Of a stretch of DNA of 64,000 nt, positions 58,114 to 64,000 are shown one piece after another (positions within the stretch are counted from its first letter, which is position 1; each line of letters opens with the position of its first letter). The DNA lies in NCBI RefSeq assembly GCF_001421745.1, contig NZ_LMKW01000010.1, forward strand, positions 215,131 through 279,130, written 5' to 3'. Made by a program: the position numbers and the translations under genes. Below the pieces are notes generated by a model. The model did no database searches and was not told the origin of the DNA. It worked only from the letters and a program-made list of their open reading frames with translations. The stretch is from Sphingomonas sp. Leaf230 (GTDB lineage Bacteria; Pseudomonadota; Alphaproteobacteria; Sphingomonadales; Sphingomonadaceae).

Positions 58114-60813
58114 TCAAGCGGGTTCGCGGCTTTCATGCCCTACGCGCGGGCTGGAGGAAAGCCGGCTTGCGACTCGGGCCACCGCTTCTTCGAGCGTGAC
58201 GCGCGCGATCGGCACCCCCGGGGGGAACGCGCTGAGCAACCGCGAGGGCATTGCAGCGGACAGCATCACGAATACGCCCGAATCGTCGGCGCGGCGGATC
58301 AACCGGCCGAATGCCTGCGCCAGACGCGCGCGAACGAGCCGGTCGTCATACGCCGAACCACCGCCAGCCAGCCTGCGCGCGGCGTGCAGCACGGACGGTT
58401 TCGCCCAGGGCACGCCCTCCATCACTACCAACCGCAGCGATTCGCCGGGCACGTCGACGCCATCACGCAGCGCATCGGTGCCAAGCAGCGACGCACCCGG
58501 ATCGTCGCGAAAAATGTCAACCAACGTGCCGGTGTCGATCGGATCGACGTGCTGCGCATGGAGTGGCAGTCCTTCGCGTGCGAGGCGATCGGCGATCCGA
58601 CCATGCACGCCGCGCAGACGCCGGATCGCAGTGAACAGCCCAAGCGTGCCGCCGCGGCTGGCGACGATCAGCTGCGCATAGGCGTTGGCGAGCGCGCCGA
58701 TATCGCCCCGCTTCACGTCGGTGACGATCAGGACTTCGGCCTGGCGGGTATAATCGAATGGGCTCTTCGCCTCGAACCGGGCGGCGGGCCGGAGGAGATG
58801 CGGCGCGCCGGTGCGAGCTTCGGCCACCTCCCAATCACCGCCGCCGGTCAGCGTCGCGGAGGTGACGAGCGCGCCGTGGGCGGGCTTCAGGACGATCTCG
58901 GCGAACGGCCTTGTCGGGTCGAGCCAGTGGCGATGCAGCCCGATATCGAACTCGCGGCCTTCGATCCGATCGACCGCGAGCCAGTCGACGAAATCGCCAT
59001 CGACCGGCCCGCCGACGCGCGCGAGCAGCGACAGCCACGACGCCACCGTCTCCGCCCGCCAGCCGATCGAGGCGATCGCGCCTTCGACTCGTGCGCGGGC
59101 GGGCGCGTCCATCCAGTCGGGGGCTTCGGCGAGCACGGCTTCGAGGCGACGGCCGAGCGTTACGAGCGGGCGGACGAGTGCGTCGAGCGCGGCGGCGGCG
59201 GGCGCGGCGGCCTCGATCAGCGTCGCGTCGGGTTCGGCGAGTTCGGTCTCCAGGCCGTACCCCGCGTCGCCCGGCTGCTCAGCCCGCGCGTAGGTGAGCC
59301 CACGGACGGCAGCGAGCAGCGTCTCGATCGGACCGAACGGCGCACCTTCTCCGAGGCGTTGCAGCCAGCCGTCGGACGCCAAGGCGCCCGCCGCGGTCAC
59401 CGCGTCGCCGATCGCCCGCGCGCCCTGTTCGTCATAGCTGGCGAGGTCGGAGAGGCGTGCGGCAAGTCCTCGCCTGCGCCCGCGACCGCTTGATTCGGGG
59501 CCGAGGATCCAGCGCCGCAGTTCGATCGTCTCGGCACCGGTCAGCGCGGTCGCGAACATCGAATCGGCGGCATCGAAGATATGATGGCCCTCGTCGAACA
59601 CGTACCGCGTCGGCCGAGTCGCGAGCTCGCGACCTCTCGCGGCGTTGACCATCACTAGCGCATGGTTGGCGATGACGATGTCGGCGTCGGACGAGGCGCG
59701 GGCGGCGCGCTCGATGAAGCATTTCCGGTAGTGTGGGCAGCCGGCATAGACGCACTCGCCGCGCCGGTCGGTCAGCGCGGTCGAGCCGTTGCGGCGGAAC
59801 AGCGTCGGCAGCCAACCTGGGAGGTCGCCGCCGACCATGTCGCCATCTGCGCTATATGCGGCCCAGCGCGCGACGAGGTGCGCGAGAATTGCAGCGCGGC
59901 CTGCGAACCCGCCCTGCAACGCGTCCTCCAGGTTTAGCAGGCAGAGGTAATTCTCGCGCCCCTTCCGCGTAACGACCTTGGCCTTCCGGATCGCGGCGTC
60001 GGGATAGAGCCGGGCGGTTTCTTGGCCGAGCTGGCGTTGCAGCGTCTTGGTGTAGGTCGAAATCCACACCGCGCCGCCAGCCTTCTCCGCCCAGAGCGAG
60101 GCGGGCGCGAGATAGCCAAGCGTCTTGCCGATCCCGGTCCCAGCCTCGGCGAGGACGAGATTTGGCGTGTCGCGCATCGCGCGCGGGGCGAACGCGGCGG
60201 TGGCGGCGCCGGCATAGGCGCGCTGGCCGGGACGCTCCTCGGCGCCGTGGCCGGTGAGGTCGACGAGGCGTGCCTCGGCATCGCCCGGCTCGATGGTCAC
60301 AGTGCGCGGCGCAGGTCGCGGCGCGTGCTCCTCCCATTCGGGCAGCGACGAGAACAGCCAGCGTTCGTTGACCGCCGGCTTCTTCAGCCGCTCCGCAACG
60401 ACCGGCGCCCAGGGCCACCGCAGGCGGAACAGCGATTGCGCCGCCGTCCACGCGCCCTCACGCTCGGGCCAGTCGCCATCGGTAAGCGCCAGCATCGCCT
60501 CGGCCGCGCGCAGCAGGAACGGCGCGACCTCGGCATCCTCGCTCGGCACGTCGAGGCCGGTGACCCGCGCAATCCCCTTCGGCGTCGGCACCGCGAACTG
60601 CGCGGGGCGGAGGAACGCGTAGAGTTCGAGCAGGTCGAGCCCCGACAGATCGGGATACCCGAGTCGCTGCCCGACCAGCGGCGCGTTGAGCATGATGACC
60701 GGCGTATCGGCCGCGATCCGGATCGCCTCGCCCCGTCCGATCGGACGCGCGCCGTCCGCATTCGCGATCCAGATGCCGGCGTGGCTGGCGTGGAGGGCAG
60801 GATAGCGAAACAC
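58114..60813 (-). CDS. DinG/Rad3-like ATP-dependent DNA helicase
   Basis: This protein of about 899 residues has motif I LAEAGTGIGKTLGYLAPAS and the Ia element STYTKTLQRQLGQE. A four-Cys iron-sulfur pattern follows (YLCLLN, then GECVYAGCPHYRKCFIERA), then motif II VFDEGHHIFDAAD, and C-terminal GTLGLFTAIRRLRGVH and AFGRLIRRADDSGVFV. It is an XPD/DinG-type 5'-3' helicase. The start is GTG at 60813 (FRYPALHASHAG) with AAGG upstream. The frame continues to 60948, but those 45 codons read through a dispersed repeat and should not be used. Confidence 0.9.
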   Translation of the reverse strand: MFRYPALHASHAGIWIANADGARPIGRGEAIRIAADTPVIMLNAPLVGQRLGYPDLSGLDLLELYAFLRPAQFAVPTPKGIARVTGLDVPSEDAEVAPFLLRAAEAMLALTDGDWPEREGAWTAAQSLFRLRWPWAPVVAERLKKPAVNERWLFSSLPEWEEHAPRPAPRTVTIEPGDAEARLVDLTGHGAEERPGQRAYAGAATAAFAPRAMRDTPNLVLAEAGTGIGKTLGYLAPASLWAEKAGGAVWISTYTKTLQRQLGQETARLYPDAAIRKAKVVTRKGRENYLCLLNLEDALQGGFAGRAAILAHLVARWAAYSADGDMVGGDLPGWLPTLFRRNGSTALTDRRGECVYAGCPHYRKCFIERAARASSDADIVIANHALVMVNAARGRELATRPTRYVFDEGHHIFDAADSMFATALTGAETIELRRWILGPESSGRGRRRGLAARLSDLASYDEQGARAIGDAVTAAGALASDGWLQRLGEGAPFGPIETLLAAVRGLTYARAEQPGDAGYGLETELAEPDATLIEAAAPAAAALDALVRPLVTLGRRLEAVLAEAPDWMDAPARARVEGAIASIGWRAETVASWLSLLARVGGPVDGDFVDWLAVDRIEGREFDIGLHRHWLDPTRPFAEIVLKPAHGALVTSATLTGGGDWEVAEARTGAPHLLRPAARFEAKSPFDYTRQAEVLIVTDVKRGDIGALANAYAQLIVASRGGTLGLFTAIRRLRGVHGRIADRLAREGLPLHAQHVDPIDTGTLVDIFRDDPGASLLGTDALRDGVDVPGESLRLVVMEGVPWAKPSVLHAARRLAGGGSAYDDRLVRARLAQAFGRLIRRADDSGVFVMLSAAMPSRLLSAFPPGVPIARVTLEEAVARVASRLSSSPRVGHESREPA

Positions 60814-60861
60814 CGCAAGACCTTGCTGCAATGAGAACGAAAGGGCAACCTCTCGCTGCTT

Positions 60862-60914
60862 GTTCTCCTGCGAAGACGGGAGCCCAGTCTGGATCCCCGC
60901 CTTCGCGGGGAAAC
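60862..60914. repeat. palindromic repeat, family B copy 6 (53 bp)
   Basis: GTTCTCCTGCGAAGACGGGA and CCCCGCCTTCGCGGGGAAAC. On the minus strand it encodes the phantom peptide FPAKAGIQTGLP in frame with the DinG-like helicase. Confidence 0.87.
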
Positions 60915-61075
60915 ACGCTGTCGTCGGTTTCAGCCTGAAGTGCTGCACCCTTCGCGGTTGTGCAAACCTCCGTCGGCAAACTCACCCATATCGGCCGTTA
61001 CGCAACCGGCACGGTTCACGTGCGTTGCGCCCTTATCGATACCGAACTTTATCTACATCAACAGGGACGATCATC

Positions 61076-61381
61076 ATGCGGAAGTTTCTCATGGCGCTGA
61101 GCGCGCTCTCGCTCGCAATCCCGGCGGCTGCCGTGATCCCCACAGGCAAGGCGGAAGCCCGTTCGAAGCGCGAATATCGCGGGCATGACCGTCGTTACCG
61201 CGCCAAGCGTTGCCGTCATTCGAGCGGCACGACCGGCCTGGTCGCAGGCGGCGTCGGCGGCGCGGTGCTCGGCAATGCGGTCGGCGGCGGGCTGCTCGGC
61301 ACGCTCGCTGGTGGCGCAGCGGGTGCGCTCGGTGGCCGTGCGGTCGACCGGACGATCACCGCGAAGGATCGTTGCCGCTAA
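61076..61381 (+). CDS. glycine-zipper 2TM domain protein
   Basis: This 101-residue exported protein has a Sec signal (FLMALSALSLAIPAAA, about 1-20). A basic stretch (SKREYRGHDRRYRAKRCRH) and a glycine zipper (GLVAGGVGGAVLGNAVGGGL and LGTLAGGAAGALGGRAVDRT) follow. It is likely inserted in or attached to the outer membrane; similar proteins are stress-induced in sphingomonads. Two Cys residues flank the zipper (RCRHSS and KDRCR). CAGGGA precedes the ATG. Function is unknown. Confidence 0.87.
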   Translation: MRKFLMALSALSLAIPAAAVIPTGKAEARSKREYRGHDRRYRAKRCRHSSGTTGLVAGGVGGAVLGNAVGGGLLGTLAGGAAGALGGRAVDRTITAKDRCR

Positions 61382-61437
61382 GACGCATGCGGCGGTGGGG
61401 TGACGGACACGGGCGCAGGCGCTAATCGCCGAACGCT

Positions 61438-63003
61438 ATGACCGATGATATCCGCACCGCCGCCCTCGAGTCCAAAGCCTGGCCGTACGAGGAGGCGCGC
61501 AAACTCCTCAAGCGCTATCCGAACGGCAAGTCGGGCGATCCGGTGCTGTTCGAGACGGGCTACGGACCGTCAGGCCTGCCGCATATCGGCACGTTCAACG
61601 AGGTGTTGCGCACGACGATGGTGCGCAACGCCTTTCACGCGCTGAGCGATACGCCGACGCGGCTGATTGCGTTCTCGGACGACATGGATGGCCTGCGGAA
61701 AGTGCCGGACAACGTCCCCAACGGCGACATGCTGCGCGAACATCTCGGCAAGCCGCTGACGCAGATCCCCGATCCGTTCGGGACGCATTCGAGCTTCGCC
61801 GCGCATAACAACGCGATCCTGCGCGAATTTCTCGACCGCTACGGCTTCGACTACGAGTTCGCCTCTTCCACCGAATACTACACCGGGGGGCGCTTCGACG
61901 AGGCGCTGAAGGGCGTGCTCCGTCACTTCCAGGGTATCCAGGACGTGATGCTGCCGACGCTGCGGGCAGAACGTCGCGCAACCTATTCGCCGGTGCTTCC
62001 GATCTCGCCGACCAGCGGCATCGTGTTGCAGGTGCCGATCGAAGTTATCGATGCCGAAGCCGGGCTGATCGCATTTGAAGACGAAGGCCAGCGGATCGAG
62101 CAGAGCGTGCTCGGCGGCAAGGCCAAGCTCCAGTGGAAGGTCGACTGGGCGATGCGCTGGGTCGCGCTCGGCGTCGATTACGAGATGGCGGGCAAGGACC
62201 TGATCGATTCGGTCACCCAGTCGTCGAAGATCGCACGCGTGCTGGGCGGGCGCCCGCCAGAGGGTTTCAACTACGAGATGTTCCTCGACGAAAATGGCGA
62301 GAAGATCTCGAAGTCGAAGGGCAATGGGCTGAGCCTCGAACAGTGGCTGACCTATGGTCCCGAGGAATCGCTCGCGTTCTACGCGTATCGCGAGCCCAAG
62401 AAGGCGAAGTCGCTGCACATGGGCGTGATCCCGCGCGCGGTAGACGAATATTGGCAGTTCCGCGGCAATTATGCAGACCAGGACCTGAAGCAGAAGCTCG
62501 GCAATCCGGTCCATCACATCCACGACGGCAAGCTTCCAACCGGCGAACTGCCGGTGACGTTCGGGCTGTTGCTCAACCTCGTCGGGGTGATGGGCGATGC
62601 GAGCAAGGAGCAGGTCTGGGGCTATCTGGCGAACTACGTGCCGGACGCGTCCGCGGCCAAATACCCCGAGCTCGACCGGCTGATCGGCTATGCGCTGGCC
62701 TATAGCCGCGATTTCGTCGCGCCGACGCTGAAGCGCCGTGCGCCCGAGGGCGTCGAGGTCGCGGCGCTGGAGCGACTGGACGCGGAACTCGCCGCATTGC
62801 CGGCGGAGGCGAGCGCGGAGGACATCCAGAACATCGTCTACGAAATCGGCAAGACCGGCGGGTTCGACAATCTGCGCGACTGGTTCAAGGCACTGTACGA
62901 GACGTTGCTGGGTTCGGAGCAGGGCCCGCGGATGGGTAGCTTCATAGCGCTGTACGGCGTCGCGAACTCGCGGAAACTGATCGCGGAAGCGTTGGCGCGG
63001 TAG
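61438..63003 (+). CDS. lysK: lysine--tRNA ligase, class I
   Basis: This 521-residue class I LysRS has the HIGH-type motif PSGLPHIG (44-51) and the KMSKS-type motif KISKS (289-293) on a Rossmann core, with the helical anticodon-binding C-terminal domain. Class I LysRS is the archaeal and alphaproteobacterial type; most bacteria use the unrelated class II enzyme. It charges tRNA-Lys in the cytoplasm. No class II lysS is in the window, so this is probably the sole enzyme. It is followed directly by a REPIN-like unit. Confidence 0.97.
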   Translation: MTDDIRTAALESKAWPYEEARKLLKRYPNGKSGDPVLFETGYGPSGLPHIGTFNEVLRTTMVRNAFHALSDTPTRLIAFSDDMDGLRKVPDNVPNGDMLREHLGKPLTQIPDPFGTHSSFAAHNNAILREFLDRYGFDYEFASSTEYYTGGRFDEALKGVLRHFQGIQDVMLPTLRAERRATYSPVLPISPTSGIVLQVPIEVIDAEAGLIAFEDEGQRIEQSVLGGKAKLQWKVDWAMRWVALGVDYEMAGKDLIDSVTQSSKIARVLGGRPPEGFNYEMFLDENGEKISKSKGNGLSLEQWLTYGPEESLAFYAYREPKKAKSLHMGVIPRAVDEYWQFRGNYADQDLKQKLGNPVHHIHDGKLPTGELPVTFGLLLNLVGVMGDASKEQVWGYLANYVPDASAAKYPELDRLIGYALAYSRDFVAPTLKRRAPEGVEVAALERLDAELAALPAEASAEDIQNIVYEIGKTGGFDNLRDWFKALYETLLGSEQGPRMGSFIALYGVANSRKLIAEALAR

Positions 63004-63023
63004 GAGGGCGCGTTCGAAGAAGT

Positions 63024-63129
63024 ACCACCCCGGCGGAGGCCGGGGCCCAGTTGGGGGACGTTCATAACTGGACGCAGAGCGCCGTTACCACGACCTTTCC
63101 AACTGGGCCCCGGCCTTCGCCGGGGTGGT
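63024..63129. repeat. REPIN-like unit, family A copy 5 (106 bp)
   Basis: ACCACCCCGGCGGAGGCCGG and CCCCGGCCTTCGCCGGGGTG arms, then CCCAGTTGGGGGACG / CCAACTGGG. The core contains GCCGTTACCACGACC. It follows lysK. Confidence 0.92.
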
Positions 63130-63220
63130 GGTTTCAGGTTGACCGAGTGGCCGTATCGCCTCGACAGCTTAGCGAGAACATATTAGCAACAAGTCCGCCT
63201 CCCCCGATTCGGAAACCGGC

Positions 63221-63778
63221 ATGTTTCATCGAACACTCGCGCGTCATCGCCTGTTCTTCGCGATCCGCCCGCCACTCCCGCTAGCGCGCCAGATCACCGC
63301 TGCAGCGTCGTGGTTCGAAACCGACCGGGACAAGCTGCGCCCCGAGCATTTGCACGTGACGATCGATATCCTCGACGACCATGATCGCGTCTCGACCACG
63401 CTGGAACGCGACCTGAAAGCGATCGGCGATGCGGTCGAAGCAGTACCGTTCGCACTCCAGTTCGATACCGCGGTCGGCAGCGATCGCTCCATCGCCCTGC
63501 GTCCGCGCCACAAGAACGCCTCGCTCGCCGCACTGCATCAGCGGATTGCGGTGGCACGCGAGGCGGCAGGGCTACGCGCCCGCGAAGGCTATCGGTTCAG
63601 TCCGCACATGACGCTCGGCTACCGCGACGGCGTGTCGTTCACACAACCCATTGCGCCGATCGGCTGGGACGTGGATGCGTTCGTGCTGGTCCACAGCCAT
63701 GTCGGCCGGACCCGGCACGACGTGATCGGGCGCTGGTTGCTGAGCGGCGACGACGATCGGCAACTGGCGCTGTTCTGA
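63221..63778 (+). CDS. thpR: RNA 2',3'-cyclic phosphodiesterase / 2'-5' RNA ligase
   Basis: This 185-residue 2H phosphoesterase has the two HxT motifs H45-V-T47 (PEHLHVTIDIL) and H129-M-T131 (RFSPHMTLGYRDG), in the LigT fold. It opens 2',3'-cyclic phosphates and can join tRNA halves in vitro; the cellular role is unclear. The N-terminus FHRTLARHRLFFAIRPP is typical. It lies in the same direction as lysK but behind a repeat, so it probably has its own promoter. Confidence 0.93.
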   Translation: MFHRTLARHRLFFAIRPPLPLARQITAAASWFETDRDKLRPEHLHVTIDILDDHDRVSTTLERDLKAIGDAVEAVPFALQFDTAVGSDRSIALRPRHKNASLAALHQRIAVAREAAGLRAREGYRFSPHMTLGYRDGVSFTQPIAPIGWDVDAFVLVHSHVGRTRHDVIGRWLLSGDDDRQLALF

Positions 63779-63869
63779 GCCTTCGAATTTGCCGGGCGCG
63801 CGAGATCCCGTAGGACCCAGGACGCGATCGGTTGGTTCTTCCCTCGTGACCGCGCACCAAGGAGCAACA

Positions 63870-64000
63870 ATGCGGCTGTTCTTCGATGACGCCCAGCGGA
63901 CCCATGCACCAGCGTGGGAACTGCATAACGGCGCATTCACGGCTTATGCGGAGACGCCCGCGCGCGTCGATGCGATCCTGCGCGCGCTCGGTCCGGTCGA
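63870..64000 (+). CDS. histone deacetylase family protein (3' end outside window)
   Basis: Only 43 codons are visible: MRLFFDDAQRTHAP then GAFTAYAETPARVDAILRAL. This matches the N-terminus of bacterial acetylpolyamine amidohydrolase / histone deacetylase-like zinc enzymes (F-D-D-A-Q...H-x-P, then the PETPxR segment). AAGGAG precedes the ATG at 63870. The catalytic His/Asp residues lie beyond the window edge. Confidence 0.7.
   Translation, partial: MRLFFDDAQRTHAPAWELHNGAFTAYAETPARVDAILRALGPV

Overview
The window is chromosomal DNA of a high-GC alphaproteobacterium, most likely Sphingomonas or a close relative (Sphingomonadaceae). Support comes from a 1036-residue TonB-dependent receptor of sphingomonad style, a class I (archaeal-type) lysyl-tRNA synthetase, CarD, seven-iron ferredoxin FdxA, DUF2093, DUF1489, a CBP3-like ubiquinol-cytochrome c chaperone, a CDC48-type AAA ATPase and a SUV3-like helicase. 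There are no rRNA genes, CRISPR arrays, intact insertion sequences or prophages.

Layout. 1-3.1 kb: end-truncated hotdog thioesterase and clpB with a heat-shock-type promoter. 3.1-8.1 kb: TonB receptor, a secreted unknown, an M23 peptidase and DUF2093. 8.1-10.8 kb: xseA and purD, divergent, with interlocking start codons. 11-16.8 kb: HHH membrane protein, MlaA, CNNM/CorC transporter, OmpA-like lipoprotein, CsaA and a FzlA-like GST. 17-25 kb: gltB, gltD, uppP and an NDUFA9-like protein. 25.2-27.3 kb: tRNA-Leu(CAG) and tRNA-Gln(CTG) enclosing an accessory patch with a putative nuclease toxin and immunity gene. 27.4-32 kb: Ppx/GppA, RlmE, omega subunit, phospholipase D/cardiolipin synthase and a phospholipid methyltransferase. 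32-38.4 kb: ABM/MFS pair, DUF1348-TetR pair with a palindromic operator, CDC48 ATPase and LysR regulator. 38.5-49.4 kb: cyclophilin, MgtE, DUF1489, two GIN-domain proteins, CarD, FdxA, S4 protein, SUV3-like helicase, a second M23 peptidase and a YdeI-like protein. 49.4-56.2 kb: HerA-like ATPase, TIGR02186, TauE/SafE, a beta-barrel plus NfrB-like glycosyltransferase, and BamE. 56.3-64 kb: cytochrome bc1 chaperone, DUF177, SixA, a DinG-like helicase, glycine-zipper protein, LysRS, 2'-5' RNA ligase and the start of a histone-deacetylase-family gene.

Most genes are housekeeping: protein quality control, purine and glutamate synthesis, envelope assembly and RNA metabolism. Several sit in tight, 4-bp-overlapping operons. 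Two features stand out. The first is the tRNA-flanked toxin-immunity module, whose toxin has an N-terminal tag resembling a phage head-protein motif and a C-terminal restriction-endonuclease-like domain. The second is the number of dispersed palindromic elements (at least 18 in 64 kb). They include five copies of a uniform unit of about 107 bp with REPIN architecture, but no RAYT transposase is present. These repeats fill most gaps between genes, and one contaminates the apparent N-terminus of the DinG-like helicase.
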